Shown here: one piece after another, positions 1 through 8,530 of the stretch
How the letters are laid out: each line of letters begins with the position of its first letter
Numbering within the stretch: position 1 is the first letter of the stretch
NCBI GenBank assembly: GCA_003427395.1
Contig: BFEA01000057.1
Coordinates: 3,825,605-3,870,187 of the forward strand
DNA length: 44,583 bases
Direction of reading: 5' to 3'
Origin: Chara braunii
Lineage: Eukaryota; Streptophyta; Charophyceae; Charales; Characeae
Program-made: the position numbers and the translations under genes
Notes under the pieces: model-generated
The model's database searches: none
Told to the model about the DNA's origin: nothing
The model's input: only the letters and a program-made list of their open reading frames with translations

Positions 1-31
<31 letters not shown>

Positions 32-32
32 C

Positions 33-118
33 GTCAAATAGAACTGCCCGGTAAACCGTAGGCAGAGAGGGAGAAGAGGACAACAAACGAGGGGCTGTGA
101 CAAACTGTTTCGTCGGAG
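33..118 (-). ncRNA. Decayed hammerhead-ribozyme module in leader C
   Basis: On the minus strand this matches 33711-33800 almost base for base. It keeps the 3' strand of stem II (CCGAC), the GAAA box, the short stem III hairpin, the GTC cleavage triplet and the CAGCCCC stem I strand. The CTGATGA box and the 5' strand of stem II are missing; the TA microsatellite begins exactly where they should be. As assembled it cannot fold as a hammerhead. The sequence match is certain; the ribozyme origin is inferred from the complete copy near 33692. Confidence 0.65.
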
Positions 119-281
119 TATATATATATATATATATATATATCGGTCTTCTTCTTCGTCGTGTCTTCTTGCAGGTGCGCGGCGGCTTCTTCAACCTCAG
201 GTCCGCTATGGCGGACTCCCTCGGCTGCCACCTCGGCTATGGCGCATCAGGCCCTACATACGACGGCGCGCATGGAATAGC

Positions 282-301
282 GGGTACCAGCTCCGATACC
301 A
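282..301 (-). promoter_or_regulatory. Primer binding site, element C
   Basis: The minus strand reads TGGTATCGGAGCTGGTACCC, one base inside the LTR end. The first 13 bases complement the 3' end of initiator-Met tRNA with one A-to-G change (wobble-compatible). It is identical to the site of element A at 12349-12368. Confidence 0.85.
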
Positions 302-302
302 A

Positions 303-592
303 TGCAATCAGACTCGTTTTCAAACACATTTTTCATGCATGTAAACAGCAACGCAACATACTGGCGACATGTGCCCACTCAAAACTCGGAGATATGGCTT
401 TCAGATACGAGTTCACTCTCAATTGGCTATGGCGACTTCAGCGCCCAAACATCTCACTGTTCACATACACTGGATCACCCTGGATATCCCACACGCATCA
501 CTCTAACACTCGAACACACACACACATGGCAGCTGTCGCTGCATCTACTCTATCGCTATGCTAACTCCCTCTCTCTAGCCCACTGCGTCCGC
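303..592 (-). mobile_element. Truncated LTR of element C
   Basis: The LTR starts with TGCAATCAGACTCG directly after the primer site and follows the LTR of element A (12370 onward) for about 290 bp, including the GATATCCCACACGC segment and a short CA run. Similarity stops near 590-600, where the repeat-bearing segment begins, so about two thirds of the LTR is missing. No target duplication can be identified. Confidence 0.75.
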
Positions 593-611
593 CACGTGCT
601 AAAGCTATAAT

Positions 612-1303
612 AGTTAGTTCAATTCTTGCATTTCCTTAGCTAACTTTTTTTTTACTTAGGTCGATTCTCGCATTTTCTGGGATCATTTGTTATACTTGGC
701 TTTGTATAAATTTTGGAAAGGTGCTTCTCCTACGGGAAGCGTTGCCGAAATTTCTACAAAACCAACGAGTTAGTCAAATTTTGACAGAACTCGAGTCTTA
801 TTACGAGTTCTTATCTGACTTAGTACAAATTCAGGAAGTCGACTTCTCTAAAGTAAGTGCTGCCCAAATTTTTACTAGATCAAGGAGTTAGACAAAATTT
901 GACTTTCTAGAGTTGAAGACCATTTCAATTTTTATATTCGAGCGAGTATAAATTCAGAGAAAGCACTTTTCCTATGGGAAGCGCTGCCAAAATTTTCTTA
1001 GTTTTAAGGAGTTAAATTATGTTATGCTAGGGAGGATTTTGGCGATCCACCCTGAGTAGGGGAGATGCTGCCAAAAATATTATTTTCCTTGGCTGTTGCT
1101 AGAAGGTAGACTTGGACTTAGTTATGGAGAGATTCTAAGTGAGAACATGATATGAAGATTATTCTTTATATACTTATAAGCTTAGTTTGAGAATTGGTCA
1201 GTCCTGTGTTACAGATCTTAATTGAACGTTTCGATTCAGAACTGGACTAGATTCAGTTTGATCCCACGAGGATCATCTTCTGTTATCACTGATAATAGGT
1301 CGG
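612..1303. repeat. Non-coding segment with four degenerate GCTGCC-AAATTT repeats
   Basis: I see no gene here. Four spaced units occur near 721, 838, 964 and 1051, each with the pattern (C)TAYGGGAAGCGYTGCCRAAATTT followed by T/A-rich sequence and, in the first three, a GGAGTTA or GAGTTAG tail. The units are about 90-125 bp apart. The core resembles the iterated units at 33877-34320 in the leader of element D, suggesting this is leader or LTR sequence of a related element. Both ends of the segment are unresolved. Confidence 0.5.
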
Positions 1304-1346
1304 TTGCCGATTCGTCGGCTTACGATTCAACTCCAATTCACTCTCG

Positions 1347-1589
1347 CTAACCAACCTTTACTTCTATTGCTGCCATCTTCTCCTCCCGCTCCTTTGTCCA
1401 CCTTTCCATCTTTTCCCCCATCTGCTTCTTCTTCGCCTCCTGTTCCTCTAGCAGGGTTACGATCTTCGACGGCTCAATCAGTTCCCTCTTCTCCATCTTC
1501 TCCTTTCTTTCTCTCAGAAGGGCGGCATCTTTCTCTTCCTGCTCCCTACTATAGGCGGTTGTACTAACTCCGGAACCGGTGGTCACCAT
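1347..1589 (-). pseudogene. gag: Gag N-terminal fragment, element B
   Basis: About 80 codons remain. I place the start at the second in-frame ATG (1589) because its context ACCATGGT and the following residues (MVTTGSG...TAYSREQEEK) align with the gag start of element A (MVDLRSGNSTSPYTQEQQEK) at 10455. The remainder is highly charged (ERKEKMEKRE, KMERWTKEREEK) and probably a coiled coil, as in A. The frame ends at a stop near 1347, close to where homology to the element ends. The capsid and zinc knuckle are missing, so this is a non-functional remnant. Confidence 0.6.
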
Positions 1590-1691
1590 GGTGAAAGTGC
1601 ACAATCAAAGACGATTCCGCTCCTATCAGTTTGGACTCATGTCTAAAGGACTTCCTATCCTCTACTCGCGTCTGTTCTCGGTTGTCACTAC

Positions 1692-1791
1692 AGGACTCAC
1701 TGGCTGATCGGGAGGCATTTAGGGAGATTCCCCATAACTCCTCAAGAATGCTTTAACGTCGCAGACAGGACGACACGATCAGCCGAGTCCT
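1692..1791 (-). ncRNA. Conserved structured leader element, copy B
   Basis: The sense strand has an outer stem AGGACTC/GAGTCCT, then GGCTGATCG/CGATCAGCC with a 3-nt bulge (AGT) on the 3' side. Inside are a GTCG...CGAC hairpin around the invariant 19-nt core TCCTGTCTGCGACGTTAAA and a second GAGG...CCTC pairing. It lies about 100 nt upstream of the gag start. The same core recurs in elements A and E. The function is unknown; leader roles such as packaging, dimerisation or translation are possibilities only. Confidence 0.6.
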
Positions 1792-2094
1792 CTTAATACT
1801 TAGACAGTTGGACACACAACCCACAGCTTGGAGTTCGGGCCTACCACGCCACACTGAGCAGCCTGCCAGTCGTCAGATGCGGCCTTTAGCCTTACTAAGT
1901 CTCGTGTGGGCTTGGGCTCGCAGCTCTACGACCACATCCACAGTCCTATCGACCAGGACAGAAGTGACAGGGATATATGACTAACTCTGACAGACCTGAC
2001 GTCAGCAAGTACCAAGGTGAGGGTGCACATCCACAGGGTAAGGGCTAGGCCAGGGCTTGGAGAGACAATACCGCTCGTCTTCTTGCTCCAGCTC

Positions 2095-2222
2095 GGTCAA
2101 GCTCTGGTCAAAGGTCTTGATCAACGCTCCGGTCAATCTTGGTCAACAATCTTGGTCAACCTCCGGTCAATGCTGGTCAACCCCCCTGGTCAACCCTCCG
2201 ACCTCCTGGCTATGGTGGTCAA
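2095..2222 (-). promoter_or_regulatory. W-box-like TTGACC array, leader of B
   Basis: Nine exact GGTCAA hexamers on the plus strand, i.e. TTGACC in the element's sense strand, lie within 128 bp. TTGAC(C/T) is the W-box core bound by plant WRKY factors. Spacing is irregular (about 8-35 bp). Leader A carries a matching array at 11051-11179. The regulatory role is inferred. Confidence 0.5.
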
Positions 2223-2514
2223 CCTTCTCCTTCGTGGCCCTCTTCTTCTTCGAACACCTTGGCTATGGCTGCTTCACCTCCCTCTTCATCAACTTCCTTC
2301 TTCTTTCTCTCTGCGTCACTTCTTCCTCTTCTCTTGTTGGTCGTCTTCTTTTCCGAGCTTGGCAGCTATGGCTGCCGTCCGCTATGGCCTCCTTCTCTCC
2401 CCATCTCTCTCCGTCTCTATGTCTCTCTGTCTCTCTGTCTCTCTCTCTCTCTGCCACTCCTCGGCTATGGTGGCTTTCTCCTTCCTCGCTTGCTGCAGCT
2501 CTGACGTGGACAAC

Positions 2515-2534
2515 GGGTACCAGCTCTGATACCA
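2515..2534 (-). promoter_or_regulatory. Primer binding site, element B
   Basis: The minus strand reads TGGTATCAGAGCTGGTACCC, one base from the LTR end. TGGTATCAGAGC is the perfect complement of the initiator-Met tRNA 3' end; elements A, C and E carry TATCGG instead of TATCAG here. Confidence 0.85.
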
Positions 2535-2535
2535 G

Positions 2536-3529
2536 TGAAATCAGTCTGCACTCCAAACTTGCTTTCAACATGCATACACGCGAACTGATGGCAAAACCAA
2601 ACTCCTCAACTCAGAATCAACAACGAACTTGCACTTAAACTTTGTTCAATTCAACTGTACAACTTGCGGCTATGGCCGCCGAACACTCTCCACCACCAGC
2701 CTCACTCTCCCCCATGCACGTATGTACGAGGATCTACCCTGAATGTCCACGCTACACAAACACACACAATCTGTACACTGTCTGTGACAATAGTTGGGCG
2801 GCTATGGCCGCCGTCGTCTTCCTCCTCCTAGCTATGGCCGTCGTCCTCTTCCTCCTGGGCAGCTATGGTCGTCGTCTTCCTCACTGCCCACTTCAGCTCC
2901 GGGCAGCTGTAGACCTCATGCACAAGTCACCAAGGCAGCGCTTCCGCATGGCTCACGGGCGAATGAATAAATGGCTGGACGCTGCCTCTGTATTTGTACT
3001 TCTTCAGAGGTGGGCCGTGTAAACCTGGTAGGCCCAAAACGCGTGGGCGTTCTGGGCCAGAACGCATGGGTTGCTGGGCCCCAGAACGCGTGTTCCGAAC
3101 TCTTCTGCATACCGCGTGACCAGAACCTTCACGTGCAGCCGTTCCCTGATACTTGCTGAGTGGACCGGCCTACAGGTACCTACAGCCTTCTGGAGCCTAC
3201 AGACCTACAGACCGACTCTAGGCCCTCAGTAGACTTAAGAAGAGACTTTTAGAACATACCTTCCTAGGACAACCGGTAACAGACTCAACTACTAACCTAC
3301 AGACCTAGGATCAAGTCCAACTTCCCGACCTATTGCCTAACCTATGACATAGGACAGGTCGCGGGTTCGAATCTCACACTGTCATCGGGTAGATGTACAG
3401 GGCACGGGCATAGGTCTAGGGATCGAATCCCACTCAGCACACAGGGTCAATGTACAGGGTTCAGGCATAGGTCTAGGGATCGAATCTCACTGTATGCAAA
3501 TGTCGTGTCAACTGGGTGAAACCGTTTCA
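2536..3529 (-). mobile_element. LTR of element B (994 bp)
   Basis: The plus-strand ends are TG (2536) and TTTCA (3529). The 3' terminus GTGAAACCGTTTCA matches the LTR A terminus GTGAAAACCGTTTCA, and the beginning has the same ATCAG..CT and CATGCATAC features. It contains several GGCTATGGCNGCC motifs (2670-2880), a TATA-like TACAAATAC on the minus strand near 2990-3000, and a degenerate tandem repeat of about 60-75 bp at 3350-3495 built around CTAGGGATCGAATC(C/T)CAC. Confidence 0.7.
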
Positions 3530-3577
3530 GCTGCATGTATGCATGTTGAACGTGAGGTGAAGACAAGTCTGATTGCA
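3530..3577 (+). mobile_element. Short inverted LTR terminus
   Basis: Immediately beyond LTR B, this plus-strand segment (GCATGTATGCATGTTGAACG ... AAGTCTGATTGCA) is the reverse complement of the first 48 bp of a B/A-type LTR and ends in CA at 3577. It looks like the end of another LTR in opposite orientation, truncated where it meets LTR B. The following bases ATGGAAAAG do not form a primer site. Confidence 0.4.
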
Positions 3578-3730
3578 ATGGAAAAGTTTCGAAGGGATTA
3601 GACCGGCCAAGATTAAGAGGTCGCCAATGGCTGATTGCAGACACAACATTCCCAGTTAACCACGGGCTTCAAATTAGACGACGTTAAAGTGATCCTAATA
3701 TCTGTGACCACTGCATAGCCTGTTTGGATG

Positions 3731-4575
3731 TGCAATCAGACTCGCTTCCATTCACACTTTACATGCATGCAAACAGTAGTACAGCAAACTGGTGACATGC
3801 GCCCACTCAAAACTCAGAGATATGACAACCCAGATACGAGTTCACTTTCAATGGCTATGGCGACTCAGCGCCCAAACAACTCTCTGTTCGCATACACCGG
3901 ATCACCCTGGATATCCCACACGCGACTCTCGGAACTCACACACACACACACACACACTACACACTAACTCTAGCTATGGCGGCTATGGCCGCAACTACCC
4001 TATCGCTATGCTACGCTCCACCTCTCTTGCCCACTTCAGCTCCGGGCTCAGTGCGAACCTCCTTGCACAAGTCGCTGTGGCAGCACTTCCGCATGGCTCA
4101 CGCAGGAATGAATGACAAGCTCAGCGCTGCCTCTTGATTTATATTTCTGAAACTCGCTGGTCTGCCCTTTGCCATCGGCCCATGGTGCTCACAGTCCCTC
4201 GTGGTACTTGCTGGACTGGACTGGGACTGACTGGACCTGACCGCTGACTGAACGGGGACTCATTGCTATCCCCCCGGAGTCGTACTGCAATCGCACTGTG
4301 GTTTAGTCCACCACTTGACCACTTGCCCACTTGCCGACCTTCTAGAAGGCTACAACTAGGACCTCTAGACTTCACTAAGACTTCTATTTGACATATCTAC
4401 GGATCGAACCCCTACCACTTACGGACCTATGACAGCCTACCAACTGTTTACGAATGCACAGGTCGTGGGTTCAACTCTACGGGTCGACACAGGCACTGTA
4501 CATGGGTAAGGTGAGGTCTAGGGATCGAGCCCTGGGATCTGCATCTCCTACTGCAAAGAGGTGAAAACCGTTTCA
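3731..4575 (-). mobile_element. 3' LTR of element A
   Basis: This copy aligns along its whole length with 12370-13222, differing by a few percent by eye plus a length difference in the CA run near 3935-3960. On the minus strand a TATA-like box (TATAAATCAAG) lies near 4136-4146. The sense sequence just before the LTR, GGACGGCGGGAG, is the polypurine tract. Confidence 0.9.
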
Positions 4576-4592
4576 CTCCCGCCGTCCTAAAT
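4576..4592 (-). promoter_or_regulatory. Polypurine tract, element A
   Basis: The minus strand reads AGGACGGCGGGAG directly before the 3' LTR start TGAAACGG. Its position and purine content (one internal C) fit the plus-strand primer of LTR elements. Confidence 0.6.
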
Positions 4593-4613
4593 TCGAGGTC
4601 CTCCGAGAATATT

Positions 4614-4844
4614 TCAGTCCAAGGCAGGACCTTTACCCTTCTTATCATGTTCGTAGGCTCTGACTATGTCGGGAGCTGTTTCCAGAAGTTCTGTTATAGT
4701 AAACCAGTGGTCATCTTCCGGTTCCTGGTAAGCAAACCGGACTTTATACTGTTTCTGTGGACGACCTCTACCTCCTGTTCTAAACACATCTTCACCTACA
4801 ATGCCGTCAATGTCATATCTTCCATCCATATCCGGAGGGATCAT
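4614..4844 (-). pseudogene. pol: Chromodomain, C-terminus of Pol, element A
   Basis: The 76-codon open stretch contains YDIDGIVGEDVF, then RGRPQKQYKVRFAYQ, then EDDHWFTITELLETAPDIVRAYE. This is the chromodomain pattern: an N-terminal hydrophobic strand, an aromatic-rich K/R-F central strand, a single W, and a C-terminal helix ending in a Y-E pair. In chromoviruses the domain sits after integrase and is thought to direct integration to particular chromatin. It is followed by KGKGPALD and a stop. The upstream connection to integrase is broken by stops near 4850 and 5016. Element E has a shorter, degenerate homologue at 23783. Confidence 0.75.
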
Positions 4845-6205
4845 GAATCTTCATGAAGGGAACCGTTGACTTGTGACACACGGCAACAACTTTGAAGCAT
4901 GGAACACAGGGTAAGTGTGGAGGTATGCTGGAATCTCTATACTGTAGGACGGTCTATCCTCTCCGCCCTTGACTTCTAGAACCGACCACGATCCTCTATA
5001 TGCAGGCAGTAACTTCTACGATATGTTTTCCTCATGTGCAAACTCTTTAGCTTTGACCCAGACCAGGTCGCCTACCTGAAACTGCGATGGGCGGCGGTGC
5101 TTATTGGCCTGTTCTATCATTCGGTGCTGGGCCTTCCTGAGGTTTTCAACAACAGTTGCTAGCTCTTTCTCATGCTGTATCGCGAACTCCCTAGTACCAG
5201 GCGGTAGTCTGTGAATCTGATCCCGGTTCAGTCCTTCGAATGGTCTGCGCGGTCTAAAGGACTTGTGTAGCTCATTGGGAGTGCGACAGGTGGACAGATG
5301 CACGCTGTTATTGTACGCACTAGCGACCTTTGGTAACATCTCGTCCCACTTGATCTGATCCGATCTAATATACATGCGCAGAACTTGCTGTAGGATCTTG
5401 TTCATTTGCTCGGTCTGACCGTTCGTTTCTGGATGTCGGTCGGATGACATCAGCAACTTAGATCCGTAGACTCCCATGAGTTCTTGCCAGTTCTAGCTGG
5501 TGAAGCGACTATCTCTATCGCTGACTATTGACAATGGGACTCCATTCTCACTAACCCAAAAATCAAAGAACTTTCGTATAACTAAGTTTGTACGTGCCTC
5601 TGCAGGCAAGGGAACAAAAACTGCATATTTACTGAATCTATCGACTATGACCATGACTTGACTCTTGCCGTGCCTACTCTTGACACCGGCATCCATAAAG
5701 TCAATGGAGACTGAGTCTCCGTGCTGGTCTGGAATAGGTAAGGGTCTGAGACGACCTAGAGGGGCACGCGTAGTGGTCTTGTTCCTCTGGCAAACTTTGC
5801 AACTGCGAATGTACTCTATGCAGTCAGCTTTCATTCTTGGTCAGATGTATGCACCCATCAGATTGGCTAAGGTCTTCTGCCAACTGAAATGTCCCTCAGT
5901 ATCGTGGCATTCCCCCAGGATCAAACTACGAATCTCTTCGCTGTTGGGAACGCACAGGCGGTCGAATACATTAGTCTTCTCGAATCTGTAGTGCGGTAAT
6001 CTGGCTCAGCCTCTGGGGCCTCCTCGACTCTCTTGAGGAGGTCACTATAGATAGGATCCTGCGCATATGCTTGTCTAACTTTTTCTTGCAGGTCTCTCCC
6101 TATATCCAGATAGTGGACTATTGCTCCAAAGTAGTCTGATCTTCTACTCAGAGCATCCGCAACTACATTGTACTTGCCTTTGACCGGTTTAAGCTCAAAG
6201 TCATA
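4845..6205 (-). pseudogene. pol: Integrase, element A
   Basis: In sense order there is an HHCC zinc finger (GHFSWQKT... then CKVCQRNK, about 5770-5910). The catalytic core follows, with the first Asp in IDFMDAG, the second in SIVSDRDSRFTS, and the Glu in DRHPETNGQTEQMN. The C-terminal part has KHRRPSQFQVGDLVWVKAKEF. All three catalytic acidic residues are present. The frame is broken by a stop after RFTS (about 5493; aligned relatives have a sense codon there), a stop at 5016, one after RFPS near 4850, and a frame change near 5835-5860. The linker before the zinc finger (5860-6205) is out of frame in places but recognisable. Confidence 0.85.
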
Positions 6206-7540
6206 CTAGTCTATTTCTGCGGCCCACCTAGTCAACTTAGGTGTCATTTTGGCCTGGGTCTTTAACCATCTAAGCGTTTCGTGGTCTGAATACACTTTGA
6301 AGTGCCTCCCAAGCAGGGAATGTTTCCAGTGCTCTATAGCCTGCCTGAGAGCGTAGAGTTCTCTCTCGTACGTGGAGGTAGCGACCTTCTCTGAGGGCAT
6401 CCTCGCTGACATGAACTCTACGGGTTTGTAGCCATTGTCGTCATCTTGTTGCAACACGGCGCCTATACCATACTGACTCGCGTCCATGGTGACGACAAAG
6501 GGCAAAGACGGATCAGCTACCTTGAGGACATGATACTCTTTTAATGCGCACTTCAGTCTCTTTAGCGCAGACGTACAGTCTTTATCCCATTGCCAGATTG
6601 CCTCTTTCTTGAGCAACCGGCGCAGGGGAGCTGCGATAGTGGAGAAGTTCCTCACGAACTTCCTGTAGTAGTTAGCTAGGCCTAAGAAAGACTGCAACTC
6701 TGTCAATGTGCGGGGCGTCGGCCAGTCTCTAATTGCCGCTATCTTGCTGTCCTCTGGTTTAATGCCATCTCCGTCTAACACGTGGCCCAAGTACAGGACT
6801 TGCGTCTTGGCCCACTCACACTTCTTCACGTTGATCTTGAAGTTAGCCTCTCTGAGCTTCTCCAAGACCTGCCTCAAATGACCCTGATGCTCTTGGAGGG
6901 TCTTGCTGAAAACTAAGATGTCATCTAAATACACTACAACAAATCTATCTAACCAAGGTCTAAACAGATCGTTCATACAACGCTGAAAAGTAGCTGGTGC
7001 GTTGGTCAGTCCAAAGGGCATCACTATGAACTCATAATGCCCATATCTAGTCCGGAATGCAGTTATACTGGTCATCAGGATGGACTTCTATCTGATGATA
7101 TCCGGACTTCAGATCTATCTTAGAGAAATACTTGCAACGCTGCATCCGATCTAGAAGATCGTCTATTCTGGGCAGCGGCTCGTCATTCTTAATAGTGATC
7201 GCATTCAAACCCTTATAGTCTATATACATACGAAGCTCTCCTTCCTTTTTGGGGACAAACAGGACAGGTGCTCCAAAAGGAGACAAACTGGACTGATCCA
7301 ACCTTTCTCGAGGAGCTCGTCTAACTGCTTGCGTAGCTCCTCTAGCTCCCTAGGGGACATTCTGTAGACTGCTCCCTTAGGAGTTCTACTGCCAGGCTCT
7401 ATCTCTATCCTGTGCTGGATGGGTCGCGGCACTACTCCTGTCAGCGACTCAGTCAAATCTTTGAATTCCTCCAATAGCTTGGCTACGGTTGGATGTGTGG
7501 AACTATCCTCTTCCTTGGCCTCAGCGACAGGTCTATGTTT
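6206..7540 (-). pseudogene. pol: Reverse transcriptase and RNase H, element A
   Basis: RT motifs in order are GAVYRMSPRELEELRKQLDELLEKGWI, APVLFVPKK, RMYIDYKGLNAIT, LPRIDDLLDRM, FSKIDLKSGYHQI, FRTRYGHYEFIVMPFGLTNA and the catalytic YLDDIL, followed by LGLANYYRKF. RNase H shows VVTMDASQYGIGAVL, YERELYALRQAIEHW and YSDHETLRWL, so its key acidic residues are present. The region lies in three partial frames: a frame change near 7300 after GWI, another near 7060 before FRTRYGH, and a stop at 6206 after WAAEID. The catalytic residues look intact despite these breaks. Confidence 0.9.
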
Positions 7541-7795
7541 TGCATCTCAAAAAACTTTTCTTTTTAAAGTTATCTTTTCAATCAATTAAAAAATTCACAA
7601 TTAACAAATTAATTTTCTTGTGTGGAAAGATTTATTTGAAAATCAAAAGTTTAACATTGTTTAATCAATAGAAAATGAAAGTTCAGTATGTATCTTGTCA
7701 TACACATTCATACCAAATTCAATAAATGATAGTCATTCAATCTATACTCTTCATATCTCTATTTTTAGTCGTAAAAGTAATGAGCTATGATAAAT
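7541..7795. other. AT-rich insertion between protease and RT of element A
   Basis: About 250 bp of strongly A+T-rich sequence interrupts the polyprotein between the protease tail (VKEQLVD, near 7795) and the RT N-terminal linker (AEAKEEDSSTHP, near 7510). Neighbouring element sequence is far richer in G+C. Stops occur in all minus frames. I found no clear terminal inverted repeats, target duplication or convincing GT-AG splice pair. It may be a decayed small element, inserted organellar DNA or an unrecognised intron. Confidence 0.55.
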
Positions 7796-8530
7796 CAACT
7801 AACTGCTCCTTCACCAGCCGCGCGAACGTGGGAGCAATGAGACAACAATGTGCCAGAGTGTTGTCTACACCTGACACATGAAACAGGCGGGCAGTCTTAA
7901 CCTCGCCTGACGGGCTAGGGAGTCTACACTCATGCTCTCTCAAATGGACTGTGGCCCCTGCTGCCTCTCCCCAATCCATTCCTAACACTATGTCAAAAGC
8001 AAGATCATCCTGTACGAGGAGAGTCAGGGAATGGAGAACTTTCTCCACCTTCCCATCCTTCTCTAAGCGAAAGTACGCCTGGATTCCCTCTACGTAGTCC
8101 TCAACACGCATTGTGCGGTTGTCTGCAAGGACACTGACTATGGGGTCTGCCAACTTTTGGACTTTTAATCCTAGCCTCAACTTCTTCAGCGCCCTACGGC
8201 TAATGTAACTGCGGGTGGCCCTTGAGTCGATAAGGGCCCCTACTCTGCTTTTAAACACTTCTACGTCTACCAAGATCAGCTGTCCCTTACTCTCCTTCTT
8301 AATTTTGGCCCAGGCTGGCATCCTCTCCTTCAACTCTTCTGCCACACCTGTGAGGGACGTGCCTAGAGAGACGCTAACACAAGCAGTCTCTGGACAGCTA
8401 GCTAGGCACGGGCCTGCAACCTTTGCCATAGGCTCATGTGGTTTGGGAGTTTCCTGTATGCGCGCACTCGCTTCCCCACATGGCCTTGAAGTAGGGCAGT
8501 TGCGACCCCTACTGGCGGCGGCATTTTGAC
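7785..8530 (-). pseudogene. pol: Aspartic protease (retropepsin), element A
   Basis: The active-site region reads ALIDSRATRSYISRRAL, corresponding to the usual DSGAT motif with the Gly changed to Arg (AGG at 8220-8222), which should inactivate it. Downstream flap and hydrophobic motifs are present, ending in AFDIVLGMDWGEAAG, the retropepsin ILG-type motif. The protease lies in the +1 frame relative to gag, overlapping its last codons near 8509-8530. With so many lesions I cannot say whether a programmed shift once operated. It runs into the AT-rich insertion at its 3' end. Confidence 0.8.

Larger units (their letters stand above)
1..302 (-). mobile_element. Element C: 5' leader fragment of minus-strand LTR retrotransposon
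   Basis: This runs from the window edge to the LTR at 303. Positions 145-302 closely match the leader of element A at 12200-12369, including the pyrimidine-rich stretch, the GCTATGGC-containing segment and the primer binding site, so it is the same or a sister family in the same orientation. Two TA microsatellites (about 7-33 and 119-143) flank an 85-bp segment absent from the visible part of leader A; that segment is a decayed hammerhead module annotated separately. No coding sequence of this element lies inside the window. Confidence 0.75.
1304..3529 (-). mobile_element. Element B: 5' part of a minus-strand Ty3/gypsy element
   Basis: In sense order (decreasing coordinates) this holds an LTR (2536-3529), a one-base spacer, a primer site, a leader of about 925 bp and the gag N-terminus. 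It then stops near 1300-1340, where unrelated sequence begins. Leader and gag start are recognisably homologous to element A, but the LTR differs strongly, so B is a different subfamily. The rest of gag, pol and the 3' LTR are absent. Confidence 0.75.

Noticed and set aside
3355-3495. tRNA-like B boxes (GGTTCGAATC, GGATCGAATC)
   Set aside because: They recur inside a short tandem repeat of LTR B and have no A box or cloverleaf; no tRNA gene is supported.
8509-8530. Programmed +1 frameshift between gag and pol of element A
   Set aside because: The frames do differ by +1 at the overlap, but the element has so many accidental indels that no slippery site can be argued.
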